In this document: piece after piece, positions 37,301 through 47,756 of the stretch
How the letters are laid out: each line of letters begins with the position of its first letter
Numbering within the stretch: the stretch's first letter is position 1
NCBI GenBank assembly: GCA_021018815.1
Contig: JAITYX010000004.1
Span: forward strand, 4,715,501-4,779,500
DNA from: Talinum fruticosum
Lineage: Eukaryota; Streptophyta; Magnoliopsida; Caryophyllales; Talinaceae
Direction of reading: 5' to 3'
Length of the DNA stretch: 64,000 bases
The notes under the pieces: generated by a model
Database searches by the model: none
Told to the model about the DNA's origin: nothing
What the model saw: the letters and a program-made list of their open reading frames with translations, nothing else
Made by a program: the position numbers and the translations under genes

Positions 37301-38073
37301 CTTTCCGAATGTTTTAAATAACAAAGTTCTGAAACTGCCTAGTTCTATACACAAGATGTGTTTTTACCATCCATTTAGAAGAGAGTTTTGGTTGGAGACT
37401 TGATATCCTTGGTGGTCTACCAGTGAAACTATATATTTTTGTGTTGTCTTCTCTTTAGGTTTTTCATGGCATTATCTGAACTGAAAACTGCCTACTTGGT
37501 TTGGCATTTTAATGCGGAAGGAAGTAGTTCATATACTATCAATGGATGTTGCTTCTCCCAGCTCTTGATTAAGCAGCTCAACTACCTCGCATGCATGTTT
37601 GGAAAGGCACCGTTTAATAATCCATCATTCTGTGCGAAATAGTAGAACTTTCTTGCTTATGTTTCCATCTTGCAGGCTAGGATTTTGGCACTTAATGCAT
37701 CGTACTTCTTGAAAGCTGGAGGCCACTTCGTTATATCAATCAAGGTTTGCTCTTTTTCCCAACTAGTTGGTTTTTGTTCCCTGCTCATATTTTGGTCATC
37801 AATATTCAGATTTGGGGTGAATGTGGACCTGACATCTATAGAAATTTCTCCTGACATCTATAGAAATTTCTGTTGTACTGAATTTGCTGTTCAACATTTC
37901 AGGCCAACTGTATTGATTCAACTGTACCTGCTGAGGCAGTGTTTGCATCAGAGGTGAAGAAATTGCAACAAGACCAGTTCAAGCCTATGGAGCAGGTTAC
38001 TCTTGAGCCATTTGAGCGTGACCATGCTTGTGTTGTCGGAGGCTATCGCGTGCCCAAGAAGCAGAAGAACTAG
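34395..38073 (+). CDS. FIB: Fibrillarin, nucleolar rRNA 2'-O-methyltransferase of C/D snoRNPs (one 1-base frame break)
   Basis: Fibrillarin is the catalytic subunit of box C/D snoRNPs and methylates rRNA ribose 2'-hydroxyls in the nucleolus. Seven exons: 34395-34413, 34735-35044, 35497-35592, 35690-35767, 35847-36023, 37676-37744 and 37903-38073, about 306 residues, the normal plant length. Residues about 6-77 are the Gly-Arg-rich domain. The methyltransferase fold follows, with SAM-binding [17 protein letters not shown] near residue 148, then [14 protein letters not shown] and [12 protein letters not shown]. The C terminus is [10 protein letters not shown]. In exon 2 the G5 run at 34779-34783 lacks one G; adding it joins the two Gly-Arg frames, so this is probably a sequence error. 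The fifth intron is 1.65 kb and hosts a C/D snoRNA, as known for Arabidopsis fibrillarin genes. Confidence 0.96.
36335..36410 (+). ncRNA. U60: Intronic box C/D snoRNA, U60-like
   Basis: Box C ATGATGA is at 36342-36348 and box D CTGA at 36400-36403, with a short terminal stem (GCA before, TGC after). A C'-like TGATGT lies at 36381-36386; the D' box is weak. An unusual internal pairing is possible between ACTCGGA (36352-36358) and TCCGAGT (36391-36397). Arabidopsis fibrillarin genes are known to carry the C/D snoRNA U60 in an intron, which supports the name by position. I could not verify the rRNA target from memory. Confidence 0.8.
37189..37284. repeat. Two-copy tandem repeat, period 48 bp, in fibrillarin intron 5
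   Basis: Adjacent copies share 'tgtttaatgttgatcttaat' and 'gagttcccttgtct', differing by about one base. A recent duplication inside the intron. Confidence 0.9.
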
Positions 38074-38872
38074 ACATCATCTGGGATGACAAAGTTTAGC
38101 TTAGGAATCGACTGCTTTCACCCTTATTGTATAACTAAGTTTTGGTCCTAGGTTCTTGTACGAGTGTGAGATACTTCAGCAAATATTTTCTTCTAGTGTA
38201 GTTGGATGATGAATACTTTTTGCCTCAACAGAGCTGTACTTGAATGTATTTGTTTCTGCTATCGCAGTTTTATATGCCATTGAAGTATCTTTCTGCATTT
38301 TGGGAGTTGCACTTTTCTTCGTTCTTCGTGGTTGGTTACCACAGTTGAAGATTACCACAGGATGCCTTTTAGTTTCGCTGGAATTCATAGAAAATGTTCT
38401 CGTTGGGTAAAAAGCTGAAATTCATTTATGAAATTGAAGAGAGGTAGAAGTGTAAGATTGCAAAGAGAGAGACTACGAAATTGCCCCGGGGGGCGGGGTG
38501 GTGGAGGGACGAAGAAAACTGATTTTATTTGTATTACATACCCTTAGTTTCCAATGTGCTTAGATGTCGGCACTACTAATACATTATAATTATTTTATAA
38601 TGCATTAATTCTATTTAGTTATTTTTATTTGCATGCATTGTGTGTAAATTAAAATAGATTTTAATAGAATTAATTTTTTAAACTATTATATTTTTAATCA
38701 TCTAATCTAATACAATAATTGAAATGTTTTTTTGAATTGTTACTTGCACCACATTGAATTCCCCTTAAATGACTTCTCTCAAATTGCTTGCTTCCCTCCT
38801 TTTTCTATGCTTTTGAAATTCAAACTAAATTGCTTTTATTTTATCAAAAATATCTAAATGATTTATGGAAAG

Positions 38873-38873
38873 A

Positions 38874-38934
<61 letters not shown>
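38873..38934. repeat. (AT)n microsatellite
   Basis: About 30 uninterrupted AT units. The open frame across it encodes only Tyr-Ile repeats and is not a gene. Confidence 0.95.
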
Positions 38935-38935
<1 letters not shown>

Positions 38936-39724
38936 TAAAATTTTTAAGCATTTATTTAATACACGTTTACTAAATATTATTATAAATATTTATTTATACA
39001 AAATAACCATTGAAAATATTATATGGCTATTAATTATGCAGTTATCAAATTTAAAATTGTTATTTAAATAAAATTAAATCTAACTTAAAAATTAGTCCAT
39101 GATAAAAAAAATTAATTCCTTTATAAATATATAACATAGATAATTTTTTCTTCTAATTAGCTTTTAAATTTCATTTTCCTTCCAAATTAATTTTTTTACT
39201 TTAAATTAGTTCTCCCTTTAAATATATTAGTATAATCATATTAATCTCTTACTTTCTACATATTAATTAGGCCATGGTTGGGATGAAATCTCTTTGTGTG
39301 TAAAAATTATTTATTTTAGCTCAAATTCCATATTGTTTTAATTAGAAGCTATTATATCTTTTAATACGAGGTTGAATTATAATTTTTTTTTCATATTTTA
39401 TATCATTATTATGCCATGACAACACCCCACAAGATAGTATTTAAGTGGGTATAAAATATCTCATAAACATGATAATGATGTTGTATATTGTCTCATCATT
39501 ACATTTAAATATTTCAATTTTTATAAATGAATATTTTGACTAATTTTTTATTTTCATTTTTTGGTTTTTTTATGACTTTTATATTCTAAAAATTTAATAT
39601 TCCTTACATTTCTCTCCAAATAAATCAATGGATGTAAAAGGAAAATTGTTAATGGGACATTATTGTCTAATCTTTAGTTAAAAGTTGACATTCATCAATG
39701 TGTGTGTGTGTGTTTTTTGACCGA

Positions 39725-40018
39725 GGATATAGGGTATGCTCGAACTTACATACAAAATGCAAATAAATATAAAAATAAATAGAAATGAATATAACCAAAC
39801 ATAAACGAACGTAAAAGAACAGAAATGAACATAAAAGAGCAAAAACGAACATAGACGAACATAAATGAACGTAAACGAGCATAAATGAGTTGTTAAAATA
39901 AGAAAGGAACGAATATAAAAGAATATAAAAGAACATAAACGAATATAAAAAAACATAAAAGAACATAAACGAACATAAACATAAATAGATTCTATTTTTC
40001 ATGTAAAGTCGAACATGG
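39725..40018. repeat. MITE-like element with ATAAACGAAC-unit interior, long copy
   Basis: The ends are GCTCGAACTTACAT and, from the right end on the other strand, GTTCGACTTTACAT. The interior is about 25 degenerate units of roughly 10 bp such as ATAAACGAAC, ATAAATGAAC and ATAAAAGAAC. Two open frames of about 100 codons on the minus strand (Phe, Tyr, Leu and Ser only) are products of this repeat and not proteins. Shorter or reversed relatives lie at 12195-12372 and 5774-6000. Confidence 0.75.
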
Positions 40019-41226
40019 CCATAATCCGTTTCGAGCTACAAGCTTTTATCAATTAATGATTATATTATTATATTATTTATTAGCGATTTTAATTACTAAT
40101 AAAAATATAGGTCTTCAAACTTTATTGTAGATTTTAAATAATTAGATTTTATGATGGTTGAATTATATGTACTCCTTAAATTTTATTTTATTTTTTTACA
40201 ATGTTGGAAAACTACACATTCATTTGAATTAGATTATGAAGGTATAATATTGATACATATAAAAACTTTAATAGAAATGTACTCCCTATGTGTTGTTATA
40301 AACTGTATGTTTATAAATTTCATGATTTTAAATAGATTATTTTCAAGGTAAATATCTATTCATCTTATTGGGAGGGTAGAAGTGAAGTTTTGTGTGTTAG
40401 TATTGTGATGATATATGCTAGCCTATTATTGATAACTTATACTTATATGTATCGAGCATTTTAATGATGATTATTACTCCCGATCTAGATATAACAATCC
40501 TACGATTATATGATTCATTGGTATCTTATGATCCTAATTTAATTCAAAAAATGTATGGTAGAATTGTAAAATTATTCTACGATCCTTGATTCATTAGAAT
40601 TAATTCCATAATTCTAAAGTAGTTACGAGATAATTATATTTTGTATCAAAATTTTCGACGAGTATAGTTGCACTTGGATTTTATAAATATTTATGAATGC
40701 TGCAAATATTTTTATTTTTATAAAAAATAATTTTATTATTACAAATAAATATTAGAATCTTACGATCATCAATCCAATTTTATGATTCTAATTTTAATCA
40801 TCCCCCCAAATCAATTGTAACTAAGATATCAATTCTAACAACCTTGATTTTAATAGGTTATAATATATATATATACTATGTGACGATTAGATTTTTGGTT
40901 TATATATAGAAGCATTTTAATATATTATAATATATATAGTTAGCCGATTAGATTTTTGGCTCATATCATGAGACTTTTTTTCCATAAGTATTATGCATTC
41001 TATTATGAGTTATAGAATAAATAGTAATACTTTTGAGACGATATTTTATTACGTTATTCATAATTAGGATTTACGTAATTTTTATTTCTGAAATTATTTT
41101 TAAAATTATTATTACAAAATATTTTTGTGTCATTTAGAATTTATTTTTTGATATAACAACTATCATTGAAATTTCTGCTATTAAATGGTAAAAATTTCTC
41201 TTTAATATTTCTATATATTAATATAT

Positions 41227-41254
41227 CCCGTGCTTTAGTGCGGGCAAAAACTAG
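41227..41254 (+). mobile_element. Helitron-like 3' terminus
   Basis: A GC-rich hairpin CCCGTGC-TTTA-GTGCGGG (two G-T pairs) is followed after six bases by CTAG and then a T. This is the canonical Helitron 3' end: a short hairpin just before CTRR inserted at T. The hairpin is conspicuous because everything around it is AT-rich. The 5' end (TC...) could not be placed and no Rep/helicase sequence is present, so it would be a non-autonomous copy. Confidence 0.6.
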
Positions 41255-41299
41255 TATTTACTATGTTTTATCACTATTAACTATACAAGATTATGTTAT

Positions 41300-41638
41300 C
41301 GTATATCTTTTATAATTACAATTGTGCTTGTATATCCAAGCTAATTTTCATAAAATAAAAACTTATAAATTATATAAAATAAAAAGTCTTAATTAAAGGT
41401 TTTTTTAAAAAAACTTATAATAAATGTTTGAATAACATTAACTATTTAAAATAATAATAAAGAGCTTTATATAATAAAACCTATGAACTATATATATAAT
41501 TAAAAATCTTCATTAAAATAAATTTTTTAAAAAATTAATTATAATAAATAGTTAAATAACATTTACTACTTAAAATAATAATAAATATTTTTATAAAATA
41601 AAATTATAATCTATATATAAAATAAAAACTCTTTAACA
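41300..41638. repeat. AT-rich tandem repeat, period about 110-120 bp
   Basis: Two to three degenerate units share phrases such as 'aaaaataataataaa' after 'aacatttactacttaaaa' or 'aacattaactatttaaaa', and 'tatataaaataaaaa' before them. The units are diverged. It lies directly after the Helitron-like end and could be part of another element. Confidence 0.6.
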
Positions 41639-41689
41639 ATTGGAAGTATTAAAGGGCTATCAAAAAGAAAAAAGCCCTCCCTCATTCAC

Positions 41690-42120
41690 CCCTCTCTCAT
41701 TCACGCGTCTCTCTCGGTCGCTGCTCCGGGCTCCCTCTCGCTCCCCGGCTCCCTCTCTGCCGTCGCTGAGCTCTCTCTCTCCGGCTCTCACTCTCCATCT
41801 TCATCGCCGCCCGTTCTTGCTCTCGCTCTCCGGCTACCTCTCTGCCGTTGCTGGGCTCTCTCTCTCTCCGGACTCACTCTCCATCTTCTTCGCCGGCTCG
41901 TTCTTGCTCTTGCTCTGCGGCTCCCTCTCGCTCTCCGGCTCTCGCTCTGCCATTGCTGGACTATTTATCCGCGGCTCTCACTCTCCAATCTTCCTCTCCG
42001 GCTCGTTCTTGCTCTTGCTATCCGACTCCCTCTCGCTCTCTCCATCGTTTTTGGGTATGTTCAATTGGATCTGAAAATGTCGCCTCTCTATCCATCGTTT
42101 TTGGGTATGTTCAATTGCAT
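41690..42120. repeat. CT-rich minisatellite-like block
   Basis: Three degenerate units of about 80-110 bp carry 'ctctgccgt(c/t)gctg', 'ggctctcactctccatctt' and 'cgttcttgctctcgctctcc'. The block ends with a 30-bp phrase present twice (about 42041-42070 and 42091-42120, 'ccatcgtttttgggtatgtt'). The Ser/Leu/Arg-rich open frames of 144 and 104 codons are products of the repeat. It starts abruptly after AT-rich DNA, so it may be the leader of a mobile element. Confidence 0.65.
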
Positions 42121-43030
42121 TTATGTTTTATGTTTCGAGAGGAAAGATTCAAATGTATGTGATAATGTGGGGAGCCCATAACATCTAAAATCCCGAATGC
42201 TCAAGCTCTTTGCCTTTGCCTCTCGAAAGAAATTTCATCCTCCCTCCCCTGTATTCTCTCCTTCTAGGTTTCTCTCTCTTTGTCTATTGATTATATGGTA
42301 TTTTACTTTTTTACATTGTGAGTTTGGATGGAGCTAGATGTTTGCTGAATTGTGAATTTTTGCTATGTAAATGGGAGGATAGAAGATTCTGTCAAATTAT
42401 GCTTGGGTGCTTGAATTTCTACATCTCATTTACATATTATAAACGAAAAAAAAACCTCCATTTACAGAGTTCTTTTAAGCTTAAATCGAAACAAAGAAAT
42501 AAGTGATGGGAATTGGTAACCAAATCAAAACAAAGAAAAAAAAAAACTGGTGACGGAATGAAACAAATTTACCCGACAGCGGCGGAGCAACAACAGTGTT
42601 GAGCGACTCGATTCTTCCATCGGTCCCTTCAGAGCCCCCGTAGGAAGATATTTGCAGAAGATTGAATCTGGTTTATGAATACAATTAGAATTTAGAGAAA
42701 GAGAGATGGAGAGGGGGCGGGGAGGGGAGAGACAGAGAGTAAAATAACTGATAAATACTATAATTATAATTTTGTCCTTATAATTCAAACTAATTAAGGG
42801 GTAAATATAACATAGATTTTGAATCAAATAAATAGAAATTCAAAAAACAAATGAATTTAACCTGCTGTAGTAGATTTGGGTTTTATGCTGGTATATTTTG
42901 AAGGGGAAAAAAAGAAGAAAAAGGATGACCCCAAGAAATTTTGGAAAAACAAATTTGATGTTATTGAGAGTAATGGACTTGGCAATTAATCAGCTAGGGA
43001 TTCAGAGATCATCGGAGGGGAGAGAGATAG

Positions 43031-44804
43031 ATGCAGCAAAGGAGAGCAGCCTCAGGGAGGCCTTCAGGAACTGATGGCTCGGACTACTCCTATCGTATGG
43101 TTGTCGATTCCAGTATGTCCATCTTCCATATCTCCTCTCATCTAGCTTGCATTTTCTAGATTCATCTTTTTTTTCCACATCCAATTGTTTTGCTTTAATT
43201 ATGATAAGTATGACATTTATGTCATTTCCTGACAAAATGTGTGTTTTACTTGCAATTCATTCAAAAGGGTACACCAAGGTGGCCAAAAGAAAGTCTCGTC
43301 TTTCTCAAATACTCCTGATTCAGGTATCCTATCTTCCCCCTTTTGTTTCTTATGTTTATTGATCTGTAATTTTGGCTTTGGGGAGTAGTTACTGGTTAGC
43401 TGCTTTGGTCAGTTGCTGTTGTTTATGGAAGCATGTGCCAAAACTGTATCATTTACTATCAGTTGCTTTTGATTTTCTGACTGCAATCTCCCTTTTTGTT
43501 GCAGGGGCTCATTGTATTAGCCGACATTTTCCTGATATTGCTGCCAGTTATAAAGGGAGAAGATCCAAATGTGCTTGCCATTTCATCAGCTGCTGTCAGT
43601 TTTATTTCTCTTATTCTCGGTGAATCAGGTTGGTGTGCCTATCCCCTACTGTGCATGGACGTGCTATTATGCTATTTAGTTCCCTTTAATTCCTTTGTGT
43701 ATGCATATTTAGCTTATTTTCTCTGTGATTTTTGCAGGCCGAAGACATAGTCGTGGAGTGCTGTTGAAGATTTACTTAATATTGTCAATTGTCGCATTGG
43801 TTCTCTCAGTTGCTTGTGTGGTGAAAAGCGATCTGCTGTTAGAGGTAATTAGCCTTGAGTTAAGGAAACCATTAGTATTATGTAGTTACAACTTTTCCTT
43901 GAATTGCTATTGATAAAGAAACAGTTGCGTATTCTAGAATCTAGAGTAATGATTAGCAGTTTAGAAGCAACTTATGAATAAGGTGATGTGTTCCCACGAA
44001 GCACTATTACATGAAGTATGCAGAAGGTATTTTTATGTTTGATTAGATCCATAGGATGTTCTTGCTTGCTATAGCATCGGTTCTAGCTCAAAAATACTCT
44101 ACTTAGATTAATGTTGCATCATCTATATAAGTTCTTTTAGAGAAGGATTATGCCTGAAACTGGAGTTCAGTGGAGGTGAATGTTATGACTTTTGTAAAGA
44201 TAGGCTGAAGGAATTTCTGGTGATGGCTGGTGAAAGTGGAGTTTTAATAGGTCTAAAACAAGCATCTATTAGACTTTAATCCATCAATAGTTACTTCATG
44301 TTCTGCTTGAGTGGATTAGCTTTGAGCTACTTCTTAATGCCCGTCAAACAATCTCTTCGTCCAAAATGTTTTGAATATCATTGGGTCTTGTCACTGCCCT
44401 GCTCCTTTTTTTGGGGGCAAACCATTAAACATTATAGTTTTCCCTAATCCCTACTTTAATTATTGACTTGTATCATACATAGGCTTTCCGAAGTGGGCTT
44501 GCAAGCAGCACAGAGAAACAGAGAGTACAAATTATTGAGGGTGTTCGAATTTTTGTTGGTAACTTCCTGTTGCTTTTCTGGTTCTCATTACTTCGTTCTC
44601 ACCAAGCGAACAAATTGAAATTGTTTGTTAAATGTTGCAGGAGTGCTGGTGCAGATTTTTGCTGCAAGCACCACATTATCTCTCATTCATAACATGTCTC
44701 CCCTAAACGATCATCCTAAGCCCCTGCCACCAAGTAATGCTGATTATCAACAGCCTACAGGAGCAGATTCCAAACGTTTCCTGATAATTCAAAACCTTTT
44801 TTGA
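43031..44804 (+). CDS. Small four-helix membrane protein, Jagunal-like (ER)
   Basis: Six exons: 43031-43112, 43268-43323, 43505-43628, 43738-43844, 44483-44558 and 44641-44804, giving 202 residues. The N terminus MQQRRAASGRPSGTDGSDYSYR contains GTDGSD-x-x-R, which I recall in animal Jagunal, an ER protein of about 190 residues with four helices. Hydrophobic segments lie near residues 41-61 (LLIQGLIVLADIFLILLPVI), 69-82, 93-113 (VLLKIYLILSIVALVLSVAC) and 143-160 (FVGVLVQIFAASTTLSLI). This protein has the same size and layout. The Jagunal assignment rests on that short motif and the topology, so it is an inference; an ER role would follow from it. All junctions are GT-AG and the frame is open. 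The last exon has a hydrophilic tail with no recognised signal. Confidence 0.75.
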
Positions 44805-45488
44805 CTTAATGATCCCTGTTTAACAGGTATCATAGGCCTTTCCATCTGTGCCCTAGTTTGTGAACTTCGATCTGACTTTTGTTGTCAATTGAAGTCTCAC
44901 ATGTTTTCTAGGCCTTGAATCATATTTCTATGCACTGAAGATCGAATTCTTCCCTTTTGTAGTGTCTGCACAATTATTGATGGGTCTGAGGATCACCATA
45001 TTGAAATATACCCTTCGGCATTTGGATTTCATCTTTATATTATACGAGCTACTTACATATGAGTTTAAATTTGTCTTTACAGGGAGCTATACACTGACTG
45101 TATTTTATATATGAAGTTTTTTTTTTTGGCAAAGATTTTATATATGAAGTGAAAGACACTTCCAACTATTACACTGACTATCTTTACAAGGAACTATTAC
45201 ACTGACTGTCATTTGTCATCAAAATTCTAGATTCCAGATATTCTGACTAGGGAGGTCCCAACTCTGCAGGTATTTGGATACACTTATCCTCCCTTGGGGC
45301 CGAAAACTAGGATATGGTGGTCAACGGGTTGGGTTTGGCCTTGTTAGAACTCCCTCCCACTCCCCCTAAAAAAAAGCCCCAAAAGGCCTAGACAATACCC
45401 TTGTTCTTCCCCTAAGGATTGTATAAAACAGAAACAGAAAATCACAGACACCTCATATACGAACGCATTTCCTCAGAAGTGTGTATCC
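44805..45488. other. 3' flank of the Jagunal-like gene
   Basis: No gene seen. Short direct repeats occur around 45080-45210 ('ttttatatatgaagt' twice and 'acactgact' three times), probably part of the 3' untranslated region or local duplications. Confidence 0.5.
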
Positions 45489-45790
45489 TTAGACATGATC
45501 AGAAGCATAGCTATTGATCAAAGCCAAAGCATTGCTTGTGAGTTCTGCAATGCTCCCTATATTCTCTGTCACCACCATCTTCACCTTCTTGTGGATGGCT
45601 TTCCTACAAAACCCGTCACTGCAGGTGTCCTCATTGGTGAGTGCAGCGCTGACCCACGTCTGGATGTTACTCATCAGAAAGCTAAATTTCTGGTCATTCT
45701 TAATCTTACCCATCTCTCACAAATGACAGACATCTAGGTTCATGGTGCTGAGTAGGCGTGAAGCTGAGGAAGCAGCTACTCTTGGGATAC
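45489..45790 (-). pseudogene. Pectin methylesterase inhibitor (PMEI) C-terminal fragment
   Basis: On the minus strand, 45713-45489 reads FLMSNIQTWVSAALTNEDTC, then SDGFCRKAIHKKVKMVV, then AELTSNALALINSYAS and a stop. This is the C-terminal half of a PMEI domain, whose family keeps 'MSNVQTWVSAALT-E-TC' and 'LTSNALAL'. PMEIs block cell-wall pectin methylesterases. Upstream, a stop interrupts the frame (…DVCHL-stop-EMGKI) and the N-terminal half with its signal peptide and first cysteine pair is absent, so it is a relic. It converges on the Jagunal-like gene. Confidence 0.85.
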
Positions 45791-45900
45791 AACTAACTTT
45801 CTAACTGTCCTGTAATATAACCGTTACTTTCTTTATATTCCTTAATAATAACCATTATCATCTGTATATTCCCTACAATATTAGTTTAATTTAAGGATGC

Positions 45901-47060
45901 ACTTATAACGATCTGTCGTTATATGACGAGTCACCATAAAATGCATTAATCTGTACCGTACATGTGTATCACAATAATCACAGCCGTTCATTTTTTTTCT
46001 AATTAAATTAAAAATAAATTTTGAAAATTTAATTAAGTATTTTAAAAATTAAATTAAAATAATTAATTATTATTATGTTTGACAAACCATTTAATTAATC
46101 ACCCTTGGGGAAAAAATAACCCAATAATCTCAAAACACGTTCCTATCAAACTAACTACCATTTTTCCTCGCAATATTCCGGCGACAATAACGCCGGCGAC
46201 CCACGGCTGCATTGTTCACAAACCCTAACCCTAGTTTTCTCTCTCCTCCATGGTTGCCCTCCTTCCGACTCGCCGCCGGCCGCTTTCGTCGCCGTCATCT
46301 CGGCCGCCTCCCTGCTCCTCCAGCCGGTGCTTCCTCTGTGCACCACTTGCCGGCGTCCACCCCTTTTCCTCTTCCGCGGTTTCTTCCTCTATTTCACTTG
46401 CCTCTGTTTCTCATTCTACCTCTATTTCGCTTGCGGGAGGACAAGGGAACCGGGAAGGACGCCGAAGGTGGCGGCGGGAGCCCGAGTGTTCGGCAGAGGC
46501 GAGGCGGCGGCGGAAGGCGAACGCCGGGGAGGATGCAGCAGGGACAACGAAGCCGAGGCCGGCAAGCGAAACAGAGGCGAAACCGCGGAAGAGGAAAAAG
46601 GGGTGGACGCCGGCGAGTGGTGCACAGAGGAAGCACCGACTGGAGGAGCAGGGGAGGCGGCCGAGATGACGGCGGTGGAAGCGGCCGGCGGCAAGTCGGG
46701 AAGAAGGGCAGCCATGGAGGAGAGAGAAAACTAGGGTTAGGGTTTGTGAACGGTGCAACCGTGGGTCGCCGGCGTTATTATTGTCGGAATTTTGCCGGAA
46801 AAAATGGCGGTTAGTTTGATAGGAACGTGATTTCGGGTTATTGGGTTATTTTTTTCCCCACGGGTGGTTAATTAAATGGTTTGCCAAACATAATAATAAT
46901 TAATTATTTTAATTTAATTTTTAAAATACTTAATTAAATTTTCAAAATTTGTTTTTAATTTAATTAAAAAAATGAACGGTTGTGATTATTATGATACACA
47001 TATACGGTACAAATTAATGCATCTTATGATGACTGTTGTATAGCAACAGTCATTATAAGT
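45901..47060. mobile_element. Foldback element with inverted-repeat arms of about 500 bp
   Basis: The left arm (45901 to about 46436) and right arm (about 46561 to 47060) are inverted copies, very similar over most of their length. From outside in, each arm holds ACTTATAA, an AT-rich block, then a GC-rich block with AAACCCTAACCCTAG and CCATGG. About 120 bp separate them. TTTAATTTAA lies near both ends (45885-45894 and 47062-47071) and could be a 9-10 bp duplication of the Mutator type, but it is AT-rich and not equally spaced. The open frames of 80-200 codons in the GC-rich part run on both strands, arise from the composition and match no known transposase. It may be a non-autonomous Mutator-like foldback. 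Confidence 0.8.
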
Positions 47061-47169
47061 TTTTAATTTAATGAACCTACTAATGTCTATTACGTTCTAA
47101 AATGGTCTTTGGCCCTTTGCTAGCCACTGGCGAAAAAAAATGTAGATAGAGTGTGCTTCGAGAGGAGGT

Positions 47170-47175
47170 AAAAAA
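47170..47175 (-). terminator. RNA polymerase III terminator of tRNA-Leu
   Basis: Six T residues on the minus strand, starting three bases after the tRNA 3' end, which is the normal Pol III stop. Confidence 0.85.
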
Positions 47176-47178
47176 CAC

Positions 47179-47262
47179 TGTCAGAAGTGGGATTTGAACC
47201 CACGCCCACGTTAGTGGACCAGAACTTGAGTCTGGCGCCTTAGACCACTCGGCCATCCTGAC
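47179..47262 (-). tRNA. tRNA-Leu(CAA), nuclear, no intron
   Basis: An 84-nt class II tRNA. The acceptor stem is GTCAGGA with TTCTGAC and discriminator A. The D arm carries the A box TGGCCGAGTGG. The anticodon stem is CCAGA/TCTGG with loop CTCAAGT, giving anticodon CAA (reads UUG). The variable arm is long, as expected for tRNA-Leu. The T arm GTGGG-TTCAAAT-CCCAC holds the B box. All stems pair and no intron is present, so it looks functional. Confidence 0.97.
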
Positions 47263-47756
47263 TTTGTTTATTTAATGAAGTAATTACACTTTTAACTATC
47301 CTAATCAAAAACTTTATTTATCGACGTGTGTTTCAATCTAATATAAACATTGAACGAAACAGATTTTCTTTTATTGATATATTTATATTACATCGATAAA
47401 AGAAATTCATGGAGTTAGATCAATTTAATTAATGAGTTATTGGTGAATTCTTTTGAAATAGTTGGATACAAATCATTTTATATATTGAGAATTGCCTTAC
47501 AAATTTTTATATGTATTTAGGAGCTTATATTTTTAGGGGCTGCATTATTATTTTAGGTTCACCAAACTCTCTATTTTCCCAGTCGTTTAACCAACTGTTG
47601 ATATTTGTACGAGGGCAGGTATTTTCACGTATATGATTGACGATCTAGAATTGACTTCCGTGATATTGAGAGAGACAGAGAGAGAGAGAGAGAACATGCA
47701 TTAGGCTTCATATAGTATGATTTTTCAAGATGCCAAGATTGGTAAAAGCAAGAGAG

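Larger units (their letters stand above)
38074..43030. other. Repeat-rich intergenic region between fibrillarin and the Jagunal-like gene
   Basis: After the fibrillarin 3' end the sequence is strongly AT-rich to about 41640, then CT- and GC-rich to about 42120. Elements with readable structure are listed separately. A 42560-42730 stretch is moderately GC-rich but has no protein signature. No gene recognised. Confidence 0.6.

Noticed and set aside
38788..38973. 61-codon frame with a Tyr-Ile tract
   Set aside because: It is a product of the (AT)n microsatellite; the same is true at 63359-63577.
39667..40002. Two membrane-like frames of 111 and 92 codons rich in Phe, Tyr and Leu
   Set aside because: They arise from the ATAAACGAAC unit array read on the other strand, and shift freely between frames.
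41640..42162. Ser/Leu/Arg-rich frames of 144 and 104 codons
   Set aside because: They follow the CT-rich minisatellite; no conserved segment and no splice context.
46212..46814. 200-codon frame and several others in the GC-rich part of the foldback element
   Set aside because: Long frames occur on both strands because GC-rich inverted arms contain few stops; none resembles a known transposase or cellular protein.
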